Positions 30,830 through 39,503 of a stretch of DNA of 64,000 bases are shown here, in pieces. Source of the DNA: JBHYGK01 sp051859045 (GTDB lineage Bacteria; Pseudomonadota; Gammaproteobacteria; Xanthomonadales; Xanthomonadaceae); contig JBHYGK010000034.1 of assembly GCA_051859045.1 (NCBI GenBank), positions 1 through 64,000 of the forward strand, read 5' to 3'. Made by a program: the position numbers and the translations under genes. Within the stretch, counting starts at the first letter, position 1. Each line of letters starts with the position of its first letter. A model generated the notes under the pieces. It ran no database searches, had not been told where the DNA came from, and saw only the letters and a list, made by a program, of their open reading frames with translations.

Positions 30830-31600
30830 ATGACCCTCGCCCACACCCGCGCCCTGATCACCGGCGGCGTCTCCGGCCTCGGCCTCGCCGTCGCCCAGCA
30901 CCTCGTCGCCCAGGGCGCCAAGGTGGCCCTGCTCGACCTCAACGACGAGAAGGGCGCCGCCGCCGTGGCCGAGCTGGGCGCCGCGAACGCCAGCTACCAG
31001 CGCGTGGACGTCAGCGACGAGGCGGCGGTGCAGGCCGCGGTGGCCGCGGCCGCCGAGGCCATGGGCGGGCTCAACGCCGCGATCAACTGCGCCGGCATCC
31101 TCGGCGCGGGCCGCGTGCTGGGCAAGGACGGCGCGATGCCGCTGAAGACCTTCTCCACCACCGTGATGGTGAACCTGGTGGGCAGCTTCAACGTCGCCAA
31201 GGCCGCGGCCGAGCGCATGCAGCACAACGCCCCGGGCGTCGACGGCGAGCGCGGCGTCATCGTCAACACCGCCTCGGTGGCGGCCTACGAGGGCCAGATC
31301 GGCCAGGCCGCGTACTCGGCCTCGAAGGGCGGCGTGGTGGCGATGACGCTGCCGATGGCGCGCGAGCTGGCGCGCTTCGGCATCCGCGTGATGACGATCG
31401 CCCCGGGCATCTTCTGGACCCCGATGGTCGACGGCATGCCGGCCGCGGTGCAGGAGTCGCTGTCGGCGTCGATCCCCTTCCCCTCGCGCCTGGGCCGCCC
31501 GGAGGAGTTCGCCTCCACCGTCGAGCACATCCTGCGCAGCCCCTACCTCAACGGCAGCGTGATCCGGCTCGACGGCGCCGTGCGCCTCGCGGCCAAGTAA
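30830..31600 (+). CDS. Short-chain 3-hydroxyacyl-CoA dehydrogenase (HSD17B10-like)
   Basis: A 256-residue SDR. Cofactor motif TGGVSGLG (residues about 11-18) with Asp at the end of the second strand (LLDLNDEKG), indicating NAD+. Catalytic Ser, Tyr and Lys lie in VNTASVAAYEGQIGQAAYSASKGGV. This type oxidises 2-methyl-3-hydroxybutyryl-CoA and other 3-hydroxyacyl-CoAs in branched-chain amino-acid catabolism, matching its position after liuCDE. The final strand VIRLDGAVRLAAK is conserved. Confidence 0.88.
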   Translation: MTLAHTRALITGGVSGLGLAVAQHLVAQGAKVALLDLNDEKGAAAVAELGAANASYQRVDVSDEAAVQAAVAAAAEAMGGLNAAINCAGILGAGRVLGKDGAMPLKTFSTTVMVNLVGSFNVAKAAAERMQHNAPGVDGERGVIVNTASVAAYEGQIGQAAYSASKGGVVAMTLPMARELARFGIRVMTIAPGIFWTPMVDGMPAAVQESLSASIPFPSRLGRPEEFASTVEHILRSPYLNGSVIRLDGAVRLAAK

Positions 31601-31644
31601 ACTCCGCCTCCTTTTTCCCAGACCCAGCGCACGGACCACACGCC

Positions 31645-32208
31645 ATGAAGGCTTCCGAGATCAAGAAGGGCAACGTCGTCGAGCACAACAACACCGTCTA
31701 CCAGGTGCGCGACATCGAGCGCAGCGCGGCCCAGGCCCGCGGCGGCAACGTGACCTTCCGCTTCACCCTGTACTCCGTGCCCGGCGGCACCAAGTTCGAC
31801 CTCAGCCTGCGCGCCGACGACGAGCTGCGCGAGATCGAGCTCGCGCGCCGCCCGTCCACCTTCAGCTACAAGGACGGCGAGGCCTTCGTGTTCATGGACG
31901 ACGAGGACTTCACCCCCTACCAGCTCGACGCCGACGTGGTGGGCGACGCCGCGGGCTACATCACCGACGGCCTGGCGGGCTGCTACGTGGCGGTGATCGA
32001 CGACGCGCCGGTGGCGGTGCAGCTGCCGCAGACCGTCACGCTCGAGGTGGTCGACACCCCGCCCGAGCTCAAGGGCGGCACCGCGACCAAGCGCCCGAAG
32101 CCGGCCACGCTCAGCACCGGCATCGAGATCATGGTCCCGGAGTACATCACCAACGGCGAGAAGATCCTGGTCTCGACCGTCACCGGCGAGTTCGCCGGCC
32201 GAGCCTGA
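31645..32208 (+). CDS. yeiP: Elongation factor P-like protein YeiP (EfpL)
   Basis: A 187-residue three-domain EF-P paralogue. The tip loop at residues 29-34 reads AQARGGN with Arg32 where EF-P carries its modified Lys or Arg; this ARG-type loop is the YeiP/EfpL form. The C-terminal domain has LPQTVTLEVVDTPPELKG and KPATLSTGIEIMVPEYI, also YeiP-like. It should relieve ribosome stalling at proline-rich and related sequences. Stands alone, ending before a hairpin. Confidence 0.92.
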   Translation: MKASEIKKGNVVEHNNTVYQVRDIERSAAQARGGNVTFRFTLYSVPGGTKFDLSLRADDELREIELARRPSTFSYKDGEAFVFMDDEDFTPYQLDADVVGDAAGYITDGLAGCYVAVIDDAPVAVQLPQTVTLEVVDTPPELKGGTATKRPKPATLSTGIEIMVPEYITNGEKILVSTVTGEFAGRA

Positions 32209-32216
32209 GGCCCCGG

Positions 32217-32241
32217 CGTGGCGCGCCGCCGGCGCGCCACG
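32217..32241. terminator. Hairpin between yeiP and a NUDIX gene
   Basis: A perfect 11-bp inverted repeat with a three-base loop lies directly after yeiP and abuts the stop of the convergent NUDIX gene. No T tract. Confidence 0.55.
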
Positions 32242-32244
32242 CGA

Positions 32245-32820
32245 TCAGCCGCCGCGCGCGATCCAGCGCGCGGCCATCCGCCGCAGCGAGGGCTCGGCGG
32301 CCGGGTCCTCGGCCAGCGCCACGATCGGCACCCAGGCCAGCGCCAGCGACTCGGCGTTCGCCGCGAAGGCCTCGCGGCCCGGCGCGGCCCGCACCGCGTA
32401 GCGTACGTCGTGATGCCAGTGCGCGGGCTCGGCCCCGCGCGCGGGGATCTCGTGCGCGTCCAGGTCGAGGATGCCGCCGGGCCAGCCCGCGGCCTCCAGC
32501 GCCAGGCCCTCGAGGCCCAGCTCCTCGCTGGCCTCGCGCAGCGCCACCGCGGCCAGGTCCTCGTCGCCGTCGGCGTGCCCGCCGGGCTGCAGCCAGCGGC
32601 CCAGCTTGGCGTGGTGCATCAGTGCCGCGCGGGTGCCGTCGGCGCTGACCACGAAGGCCGAGCCGGTGAAGTGGCCGGCCAAGCGGGAGCGCACGAAGGC
32701 ATCGGCGTCGGCCAGCAGGGCGGTGAAGCGCACGGCGTCGGCCGCCTGCGCGGGGTGGGCGCGCGCGAAGGCGGCGAAGGCGTCGGCGAGGGCGACGCGC
32801 GAGGAAGGCATCGGGGGCAT
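32245..32820 (-). CDS. NUDIX hydrolase
   Basis: A 191-residue protein with the NUDIX box GHADGDEDLAAVALREASEELGL around residues 80-102, conforming to GX5EX7REUXEEXGU. The N-terminal 45 residues are helical; the substrate is unknown. An alternative ATG lies three codons downstream at 32811. TATCAT a few bases upstream on the minus strand may be its -10, giving a very short leader. Confidence 0.85.
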   Translation of the reverse strand: MPPMPSSRVALADAFAAFARAHPAQAADAVRFTALLADADAFVRSRLAGHFTGSAFVVSADGTRAALMHHAKLGRWLQPGGHADGDEDLAAVALREASEELGLEGLALEAAGWPGGILDLDAHEIPARGAEPAHWHHDVRYAVRAAPGREAFAANAESLALAWVPIVALAEDPAAEPSLRRMAARWIARGG

Positions 32821-32969
32821 GGCGTGGATGATAGCGCCGCCGGCCCCGCGCGCCTTGTCGGCCCGGGCCCTGCTCCGCTATGGTCGGCCGTCGCCGGGGA
32901 TCCCGGCGCGCACCGCCGCCGGCCCGCCCAGACGCGCCGCGGTTCGTCGACCTCGAGGGGAGAGAGATC

Positions 32970-34538
32970 TTGAAGAGCCTGTTCATCACCAAGCCGATCG
33001 CACCGGCGGGGAACGTCGACGCGGGCGAGCCCGTGGAAGGCGGCCTGCACGGCGAGGTCGCGCTCAAGCGCGTGCTCGGCGCGCGCCAGCTGTTCCTGCT
33101 GGGCATCGGCGCGATCATCGGCGCCGGCATCTTCGTCATGACCGGCAAGGCCGCCGCCGATTACGCCGGCCCGGCCGTCATCCTGAGCTTCATGATCGCG
33201 GGCCTGGCCTGCGCGCTGGCGGGCCTGTGCTACGCCGAGTTCGCCGCGATGATGCCGGTGTCCGGCTCGGCCTATTCCTACACCTACTCGACCATGGGCG
33301 AGGTGGTGGCCTGGTTCATCGGCTGGAACCTGGTGCTGGAGTACCTGTTCGCGGCGTCCACCGTCGCGGTGGGCTGGTCGGGCTACCTCGGGGGCTTCCT
33401 CGACTCGACCTTCGGGGTCGAGTTGCCGGCGATGCTGGCGCAGGCGCCCTACACCTTCGTCGCCGAGACCAAGTCCTTCGCGCGCACCGACGGCATGCTC
33501 AACCTGCCGGCCGTGCTGATCGTCGCGGCGATCACCGCGCTGTGCTACCGCGGCATCACCCAGTCGGCCTGGGTCAACGCGATCATCGTCGCGCTGAAGG
33601 TCTCGGTGATCGTGCTGTTCCTCGGCTTCGCCTTCCAGTACATCAACCCGTCGAACTGGGACGCCTGCCACGCGATCGGCCAGAGCGCCGGCCAGTACTC
33701 CGAGGCCCTGATCAACGAGCTGCGCGCCTCCTGCGCCGCGGGCAACACCGGCCTGGCCATCGTGCCCCCGGGCACCGAGTCGGGCCTGTTCGGCACCGAC
33801 GGCGTGATCCGCGCCGCCGCCGTGGTGTTCTTCGCCTACATCGGCTTCGACGCGGTCTCCACCGCCGCCGGCGAGGCCAAGAACCCGCAGCGCGACATGC
33901 CGATCGGCATCCTCGGCTCGCTGGCCTTCTGCACCGTGCTCTACATCGCGATGGCCGCCACCATGACCGGCCTGCTGCCGTTCCCGGACCTGGGCACCTC
34001 CAAGCCGGTCGCCACCGCGCTCGAGGCCTTCCCGGCCCTGGGCTGGCTGAAGACCCTGGTCGAAGTCGGCGCCCTCGCCGGCCTGAGCTCGGTGATCCTG
34101 GTGATGCTGATGGGCCAGCCGCGCATCTTCTTCGCGATGAGCCAGGACGGCCTGCTGCCGAAGATCTTCGGCCGCGTGCACCCGGAGTTCGGCACCCCGC
34201 ACGTGGGCACCGTGATCGTCGGCGTCGTCGCCGCCACCATGGCCGGCCTGCTGCCGCTGGGCTTCCTGGGCGACCTCGTGTCGATGGGCACCCTGCTGGC
34301 CTTCGCCACCGTCTCGGCCAGCGTGCTGGTGCTGCGCTTCACCCGCCCGGACCTCAAGCGCCCGTTCAAGGTCTGGGGCGCCATCGTCCTGTGCCCGATC
34401 GCGGTGCTGGCCTGCCTCTACCTGTTCTGGGCCCCGTTCATGGACCACTGGCAGGTCATGCTGGGCTGGACGATCCTGGGCTTCGTGATCTACGGCGTGT
34501 ACGGCTACCGCCACAGCCGCCTGCGCCTGCGCAGCTGA
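32970..34538 (+). CDS. APC-family amino acid permease (CAT type)
   Basis: A 522-residue transporter, TTG start preceded by GAGGGGAGAGAG; earlier in-frame starts give a basic, non-conserved extension. It has 12 or more membrane spans. RQLFLLGIGAIIGAGIFVMTGKAA holds the unwound first helix of APC transporters and GEAKNPQRDMPIGI follows span 6. The length and YIGFDAVSTAAGEAKNPQRD segment are typical of the cationic amino acid (CAT) branch, so it likely imports amino acids by proton symport. Possible promoter TTGTCG-N18-TATGGT at 32855-32884. Confidence 0.88.
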   Translation: MKSLFITKPIAPAGNVDAGEPVEGGLHGEVALKRVLGARQLFLLGIGAIIGAGIFVMTGKAAADYAGPAVILSFMIAGLACALAGLCYAEFAAMMPVSGSAYSYTYSTMGEVVAWFIGWNLVLEYLFAASTVAVGWSGYLGGFLDSTFGVELPAMLAQAPYTFVAETKSFARTDGMLNLPAVLIVAAITALCYRGITQSAWVNAIIVALKVSVIVLFLGFAFQYINPSNWDACHAIGQSAGQYSEALINELRASCAAGNTGLAIVPPGTESGLFGTDGVIRAAAVVFFAYIGFDAVSTAAGEAKNPQRDMPIGILGSLAFCTVLYIAMAATMTGLLPFPDLGTSKPVATALEAFPALGWLKTLVEVGALAGLSSVILVMLMGQPRIFFAMSQDGLLPKIFGRVHPEFGTPHVGTVIVGVVAATMAGLLPLGFLGDLVSMGTLLAFATVSASVLVLRFTRPDLKRPFKVWGAIVLCPIAVLACLYLFWAPFMDHWQVMLGWTILGFVIYGVYGYRHSRLRLRS

Positions 34539-34578
34539 GCGCCCGGCGCAGCCGCGCCGACGCGCTGACGTGACACCC

Positions 34579-34603
34579 GACGCCCCGCCTAGTGCGGGGC
34601 GTC
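34579..34603 (+). terminator. Terminator of the APC permease gene
   Basis: A 10-bp stem (arms 34579-34588 and 34594-34603), five-base loop, followed by TTGTT. The stem sequence is the same as in the hairpin at 7145-7171, perhaps a repeated terminator type in this genome. Confidence 0.75.
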
Positions 34604-34619
34604 TTGTTGGAGAGCAAGC

Positions 34620-34979
34620 ATGCAAAAAGCAAAGCTCGTTTCCATGAGTCTCGCCATTTGGCTCGCAGTTTTTTACTTCTTCCAGTTCGCGGGTTACTGG
34701 ATGTGGGAAATGAGCCCGGCAAGCATCGGAGGCAACCTTGGCGTGGGTTTCTTCTCTTCGGCAATCGGCATCGCCACTTTCGCAGCCCTAACGGAAGGGA
34801 AAAGAGCCAAAGCAATGAGCGAGCGACATCTGACGCTGGTCGTAGGCATTCTTGCTGTACCGCTCCATTTCGGATTGGCTCTCGCCGCACCACTTGAAGC
34901 GGAGCTCACACAGCTAACGGCGGTCTTTGTCGGAGCGGCGCTGCCATTTCTCTTTTTCGGTCTAAGCCGGAAAACGTAG
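34620..34979 (+). CDS. Small integral membrane protein, probably acquired
   Basis: A 119-residue protein with four hydrophobic segments (about residues 8-25, 35-55, 70-90 and 95-113). No family recognised. Base and codon use differ sharply from both neighbours: many A/T third positions (AAA, TTT, ATT, CTA), like the integron cassettes 11 kb away. It lies between the APC permease terminator and the 3' end of rmuC. No attC site or insertion-sequence border was found. A single transferred gene is the simplest view. Confidence 0.65.
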   Translation: MQKAKLVSMSLAIWLAVFYFFQFAGYWMWEMSPASIGGNLGVGFFSSAIGIATFAALTEGKRAKAMSERHLTLVVGILAVPLHFGLALAAPLEAELTQLTAVFVGAALPFLFFGLSRKT

Positions 34980-35027
34980 CGCTAAGACCTCCTAGCCCGG
35001 CAAAGCCACAATCAAAAGTGCAGCCGC

Positions 35028-36557
35028 TCAGGCCGTCGGCGGCTCGTCGTCCTCGCCGGCATCCACGGCCCCGCCCTCGAGCCCCAGGGCCTCGCCGAAC
35101 AGCCGCCGGGTGGCGTCGTCGTCGCTGGCCTCCACCTCGCGCAGGCGGCGATTGATGGCGCGGCTGCGCACGTCGGCCTGGTCGATGACGTTGGCGGCCT
35201 CGGTGAGCTTCTTGCGGGTCTTGGCCAGCACGTCGCCGAACTTGCCGAACTCGGTCTTCACCGCGCCCAGCACCTGCCAGACCTCGCTGGAGCGCTTCTC
35301 GATGGCCAGCGTGCGGAAGCCCATGCGCAGGCTGTTGAGGATGGCGGCCAGCGTGGTGGGGCCGGCGATCACCACGCGCTGCTCGCGCTGCAGCGACTCC
35401 ACCAGGCCCGGGCGGCGCAGCACCTCGGCGTACAGGCCCTCGGTGGGCAGGAACAGCAGCGCGAAGTCGGTGGTGTGCGGCGGCTCGACGTACTTCGCGG
35501 CGATCTGCTTGGCCTCCTCGCGCACCCGGCGCTCCATCGCCGCGGCGGCCAGCGCGGCGGCCTCGGGGTCGGCGCGGTCCTGGGCGTCGAGCAGGCGCTC
35601 GTAGTCCTCGCGCGGGAACTTGGCGTCGATCGGCAGCCACACCGGCGCGTCGTCCACGCCGCCCTGGCCCGGCAGGCGGATGGCGAACTCCACGCGCTCG
35701 GCCGAGCCCGGGCGGGTGGCCACGTTGGCGGCGTACTGGTCGGGCGTGAGCACCTGCTCGAGCACGCCCGAGAGCTGCACCTCGCCCCAGATGCCGCGGG
35801 TCTTGACGTTGGTGAGCACGCGCTTGAGGTCGCCGACGCCGCTGGCCAGGGTCTGCATCTCGCCGAGGCCGCGGTGGACCTGCTCGAGGCGCTCGGAGAC
35901 CTGGCGGAAGCTCTCGCCCAGCCGGGTCTCGAGCGTGGCCTGCAGCTTCTCGTCCACCGTCTGGCGCATCTGCTCGAGCTTGGCGGCGTTGTCGGCCTGC
36001 AGCTGCCCGAGCTTGGCCTCGAGGGTGCCGCGCACCTCGCCCAGCGCCTGCTGGTTGCCCTCGCCCAGCGCGCGCAGCTGCGCGGTGAGCGCCTCGGCGG
36101 CGCGACCCTGGGCCTGGGCGGCCTCGGCGCGGCCGGCGCGGGCGTCCTCGCCCAGGCCCTGGCGCAGGCTGGCCAGGCCGGCCTCGGTGCGCTCGGTGAA
36201 CTGGGCCAGGCGCTGGTCGAAGCGGCCCAGCTCGGCCTTGAGCTCGTCGCGGCCGGCGCGCTGCTCCTCACGCAGCGTGCGCTGCAGCGCCTCGACCTGC
36301 TCGCGCAGCGCGCGCTGGGCGGCGTCGTGCTGCTCGCGCAGGCCGCGCTGCGAGGCGTCGAAGGCCTCGCGCAGGCCGCGCTCGAGGCGCTCGGCCTCGC
36401 CGCGCTGGGCCTCGAGGCGGGCCTCGAGCGCCGCGCGGGCGGCGGCATCGCCCGGCGGCGCCCAACCTCGGCGCAGCAGCAGCCACACGCCCACGGCCAG
36501 CGCGACGAGGAAGGCCATGGCCAGCAGCTGGGCGAACAGGGTGAAGTCGAGGTTCAT
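35028..36557 (-). CDS. rmuC: DNA recombination protein RmuC
   Basis: A 509-residue protein: an N-terminal membrane anchor (residues about 5-27), a long coiled coil (35-245) and the nuclease-like RmuC domain (about 260-460) with TRGIWGEVQL, LPIDAKFPREDYERLL and VIAGPTTLAAILNSLRMGFRTLAIEKRS. RmuC limits inversions at short inverted repeats and belongs to a restriction-endonuclease-like fold group. The last 45 residues are acidic. ATG 36557. Confidence 0.94.
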   Translation of the reverse strand: MNLDFTLFAQLLAMAFLVALAVGVWLLLRRGWAPPGDAAARAALEARLEAQRGEAERLERGLREAFDASQRGLREQHDAAQRALREQVEALQRTLREEQRAGRDELKAELGRFDQRLAQFTERTEAGLASLRQGLGEDARAGRAEAAQAQGRAAEALTAQLRALGEGNQQALGEVRGTLEAKLGQLQADNAAKLEQMRQTVDEKLQATLETRLGESFRQVSERLEQVHRGLGEMQTLASGVGDLKRVLTNVKTRGIWGEVQLSGVLEQVLTPDQYAANVATRPGSAERVEFAIRLPGQGGVDDAPVWLPIDAKFPREDYERLLDAQDRADPEAAALAAAAMERRVREEAKQIAAKYVEPPHTTDFALLFLPTEGLYAEVLRRPGLVESLQREQRVVIAGPTTLAAILNSLRMGFRTLAIEKRSSEVWQVLGAVKTEFGKFGDVLAKTRKKLTEAANVIDQADVRSRAINRRLREVEASDDDATRRLFGEALGLEGGAVDAGEDDEPPTA

Positions 36558-36682
36558 CGGCGGCGCGGTCCTTCGGCACGGGCGCCCGGACGCGGGCGCA
36601 GGGGGCCGATTCTACGGGCTCGCGTCGCAGGACCTGAGACCGGCGCGCGCGGGGCCGCCCGGCTGGCGCGGATGCCGGACAC

Positions 36683-36710
36683 GACGACGGCGCCCGGGGG
36701 CGCCGTCGTC
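36683..36710 (-). terminator. Hairpin downstream of the HiPIP gene
   Basis: A perfect 12-bp inverted repeat (36683-36694 and 36699-36710) between the HiPIP gene and rmuC. It is placed to end the HiPIP transcript, but no T tract follows on the minus strand. Confidence 0.5.
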
Positions 36711-36723
36711 TTCACGCGTGGAG

Positions 36724-36806
36724 GCCGGACCAGCCGGCCTTGGCGGCGCGGGCCGGATCAGCCGGCCTTGGCGGCGCGGGCCTGATCAGCCGGCCTTGGC
36801 GGCCCA
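36724..36806. repeat. 28-bp tandem repeat overlapping the HiPIP 3' end
   Basis: About 2.9 copies of a 28-base unit containing CAGCCGGCCTTGGCGGC; copies of the core begin at 36731, 36759 and 36787. The copy nearest the gene contains the last codons and stop of the HiPIP gene, and the other two lie downstream, so the gene's 3' end has been duplicated in tandem. Confidence 0.85.
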
Positions 36807-37118
36807 AGCCGAGCACCAGCCGGCGCCGGCCACGTGGTGGCCCGGGAACAGCAGGCAGGGGCCGAACGCGCCGTCGGCGGTGCCCTTCCAGAAGTTGCAG
36901 TTGTGGCAGTTGTGGCCGGCGACGTACTTGGCGTGGCCGGCGGCCGCGGTGGCGTCCTCGACGTAGTTCAGGGCGCGGGCCTGCGGGTTGTCGAGCGGCA
37001 GGTGCGGCAGCTCCTGGGCGTGGGCGGTGCCGGCGAACAGGCGGGCGCCCAGCGGCAGGGCGACGGCGCCGACGGCGGCGGTGGCGATGAAGCGGCGGCG
37101 GGAGAAGGTCGAGGACAT
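36786..37118 (-). CDS. High-potential iron-sulfur protein (HiPIP)
   Basis: A 110-residue periplasmic electron carrier. A twin-arginine signal peptide (SRRRFIATAAVGAVALPLG, cut after AHA at about residue 34) leaves a mature protein of about 76 residues. Four cysteines for a [4Fe-4S] cluster are at 71, 74, 88 and 102 (CxxC-x13-C-x13-C), with the GHNCHNCNFW and GWCSAW contexts of HiPIPs. It probably passes electrons to a terminal oxidase. Its stop codon is inside a 28-bp tandem repeat. Confidence 0.92.
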   Translation of the reverse strand: MSSTFSRRRFIATAAVGAVALPLGARLFAGTAHAQELPHLPLDNPQARALNYVEDATAAAGHAKYVAGHNCHNCNFWKGTADGAFGPCLLFPGHHVAGAGWCSAWAAKAG

Positions 37119-37390
37119 GGCGGGCTCCGTGAGGTGGCTGGCGCTGAGGGGGGAACGCGAGGGGTGGGTCGGATTCCGGTCGGGACGGCCCGCGCGCGAG
37201 GCGCCAGTCGTCGATCCGCGGCGGATCCTACGCCCCCCGCGTGAGGCATGCGTTGACGGCAATCAATCGCAGCCGAGGCCCGCTGGCAGGGGCCGGGAGC
37301 GGCCCGCGGGACGCGCTCGCGGGCCGCGGCGTTGCACGGGCGGGCACGCCGCCGCCCCCCGCCCGGCCTGCCCCGCGCGCGCCCATCCGC

Positions 37391-37396
37391 TACACT
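37391..37396 (+). promoter_or_regulatory. -10 element of mtnBDC
   Basis: GCTACACTCCCGCCCC directly precedes the mtnB ATG, with TACACT as -10. The transcript would have a leader of only a few bases. No Shine-Dalgarno is visible, consistent with near-leaderless initiation. Confidence 0.45.
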
Positions 37397-37404
37397 CCCG
37401 CCCC

Positions 37405-38037
37405 ATGGACACCCTGCCCTTCGACCCCGCGGCGCTCGCCGACCGGGCCCGCCAGATCGTCGCCGTCACGCGCGAGCTGGCCGCCCTCGGCTGGACCCCC
37501 GCCACCTCCAGCAATTTCTCGATGCGCCTCGACGCCGCGCATGCCGCGATCACCGTCAGCGGCCGCGACAAGGGCCGCCTGGTCGAGGACGACATCATGG
37601 TCGTCGACCTCGCCGGCGCGCCCGTGGCCACGCCGCACCGCCCCAGTGCCGAGACCCTGCTGCACACGCACCTCTACAAGCGCTTCCCGGACATCGGCTG
37701 CGTGCTGCACACGCATTCGCGCACCCAGACCGTGGCCTCGCGCTTCTTCGCCCGCGAGGGCCGGGTGCGGCTGGAGGGCTACGAGCTGCTGAAGGCCTTC
37801 CCGCCCAACACCACCCACGAGACCGTGCTCGACCTGCCGGTGCTGCCCAACTCCCAGGACATGCCCGCGCTGGCGGCCGAGGTGGAGCGCCTGCTCGACG
37901 CCGGCCCGCTGTGGGGCTACCTGATCGATGGACACGGCCTCTACGCCTGGGGCCGCACGCTCGCCGAGGCGCGCCGGCACCTCGACGCGTTCGACTTCCT
38001 GCTCGCCTGCGAGCTCGACCTGAGGAGACTGGCATGA
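37405..38037 (+). CDS. mtnB: Methylthioribulose-1-phosphate dehydratase
   Basis: A 210-residue class II aldolase-fold enzyme of methionine salvage. It dehydrates methylthioribulose-1-phosphate to 2,3-diketo-5-methylthiopentyl-1-phosphate. Zinc histidines lie in ETLLHTHLYKRFP and CVLHTHSRTQT, with another in IDGHGLYAWG; TPATSSNFSMR is the phosphate-binding start. The stop overlaps the mtnD start (ATGA). Confidence 0.94.
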   Translation: MDTLPFDPAALADRARQIVAVTRELAALGWTPATSSNFSMRLDAAHAAITVSGRDKGRLVEDDIMVVDLAGAPVATPHRPSAETLLHTHLYKRFPDIGCVLHTHSRTQTVASRFFAREGRVRLEGYELLKAFPPNTTHETVLDLPVLPNSQDMPALAAEVERLLDAGPLWGYLIDGHGLYAWGRTLAEARRHLDAFDFLLACELDLRRLA

Positions 38038-38618
38038 GCCGCCTGCGCATCTTCCGCGACACCGACTTCATGGACGCCGCCCCGGCCACCCCGCTGCTGG
38101 CCACCAGCGACCACGGCGCCATGGCGCGCGAGCTCGCCGCCATCGGCGTGCGCTTCGAACAGTGGCAGGCGTCGCGCCCGGTCGAGCCCGGCGCGTCCAG
38201 CGAGGACGTCATGGCTGCCTACCGCGCCGACATCGACCGCCTGGTGGCCGAGAACGGCTTCCAGACCGTCGACGTGGTGTCGATCGCGCCCGACAACCCC
38301 AACCGCGAGGCCATGCGCCAGAAGTTCCTCGACGAGCACTTCCACGAAGAGGACGAGGTGCGCTTCTTCGTCGGCGGCTCGGGCCTGTTCACGCTGCACG
38401 TGGGCGAGAAGGTGTTCGAGGTGCTGTGCGAGCGTGGCGACCTGATCTCGGTGCCCGACCGCACCACCCACTGGTTCGACATGGGCCCGGAGCCGAGCTT
38501 CATCGCGATCCGCTTCTTCAAGCAGCCCGACGGCTGGGTCGGCCACTTCACCGGCACCGACATCGCCCAGCGCTTCCCGCGCCTCGAGAAGGGCCAGGCC
38601 CTGGACGCCGCCGCGTGA
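38034..38618 (+). CDS. mtnD: Acireductone dioxygenase
   Basis: A 194-residue cupin enzyme that oxidises the acireductone of methionine salvage to the keto acid precursor of methionine (Fe form) or an off-pathway product with CO (Ni form). Metal ligands H102, H104 and E108 in EHFHEEDEVRFFV, and a fourth His in RTTHWFD. ATG 38034 overlaps the mtnB stop; the stop overlaps the mtnC GTG start. Confidence 0.95.
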   Translation: MSRLRIFRDTDFMDAAPATPLLATSDHGAMARELAAIGVRFEQWQASRPVEPGASSEDVMAAYRADIDRLVAENGFQTVDVVSIAPDNPNREAMRQKFLDEHFHEEDEVRFFVGGSGLFTLHVGEKVFEVLCERGDLISVPDRTTHWFDMGPEPSFIAIRFFKQPDGWVGHFTGTDIAQRFPRLEKGQALDAAA

Positions 38619-39325
38619 GCGCGACGGCCGCCCGGCGCGTGGTGCTGACCGACATCGAGGGCACCACCTCGAGCATCTCCTTCGTCAAGGAGGTGCTGTT
38701 CCCGTACGCGCGCCGCGCGCTGCCGGCCTTCGTCAACGCCCACGCCAACGACCCCGCCGTGCGCCGCTGGCTCGACCAGGCCGCGATGGAGATCGGCGGG
38801 CTCACCTCCGACCACGCGCTGGTGGAGGTGCTGCAGCAGTGGATCGACGAGGACCGCAAGCACACCGCGCTCAAGGGCCTGCAGGGCATCGTGTGGAAGG
38901 AAGGCTACGCCTCGGGCGCCTACCGCGCCCACGTGTATCCCGACGCCGCGCCCGCGCTGGCGGCGTGGAAGGCCGCGGGGCATCCGCTGTACGTGTACTC
39001 CTCGGGCTCGGTGCCGGCGCAGAAGCTCTTCTTCGCGCACTCCGAGGCCGGCGACCTGACGCCGCTGTTCGGCGGCTTCTTCGACACCGAGATGGGCGGC
39101 AAGCGCGAGGCGGCCAGCTACGCGCGCATCTGCGAGGCCATCGGCCGCGCGCCGGCCGAGGTGCTGTTCCTCAGCGACGTGGTCGAGGAGCTCGACGCGG
39201 CGCGCGAAGCGGGCCTGGGCACCGTGCTGGTGGACCGCCGCGAGGACTATCCCGCGCCGCGCACCGGCGAGGCCGCCCGCGGGCACGCGCGCGTCGAGAC
39301 CTTCGCCGACGTCACCCTCGCGTAA
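38615..39325 (+). CDS. mtnC: Acireductone synthase (enolase-phosphatase)
   Basis: A 236-residue HAD hydrolase that enolises and dephosphorylates the MtnB product. VVLTDIEGTTSSISFVKEVLFPYA holds the nucleophile Asp; YSSGSVPAQKLFF and the C-terminal FLSDVVEELDAAREAGL complete the HAD motifs. GTG 38615 gives the expected length and a GTGA overlap with mtnD; the frame is open far upstream but that part is a shadow of mtnD. Last gene of mtnBDC; mtnA, mtnP and the transaminase are not adjacent. Confidence 0.94.
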   Translation: MSATAARRVVLTDIEGTTSSISFVKEVLFPYARRALPAFVNAHANDPAVRRWLDQAAMEIGGLTSDHALVEVLQQWIDEDRKHTALKGLQGIVWKEGYASGAYRAHVYPDAAPALAAWKAAGHPLYVYSSGSVPAQKLFFAHSEAGDLTPLFGGFFDTEMGGKREAASYARICEAIGRAPAEVLFLSDVVEELDAAREAGLGTVLVDRREDYPAPRTGEAARGHARVETFADVTLA

Positions 39326-39503
39326 CTCCCCGGCGCGCACCCTGCGCTGGCACGACGACGCAAGGTCGTCACGGCCACTCAGCCGCGCCGCACGTCCATT
39401 CACTCTCCGCACTGAGCCCTCGATGCGCGCGCCGGTCCCGGCGCGCGCCAGCGGTTTCGACCGCCCCTGCCCGCCTCCCCACGGCGGGCCGACCACAAGG
39501 CCC

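Noticed and set aside
34579..34603. Same stem as 7145-7171, considered as a mobile repeat
   Set aside because: Only the short GC stem is shared; both lie at gene ends and are best seen as terminators.
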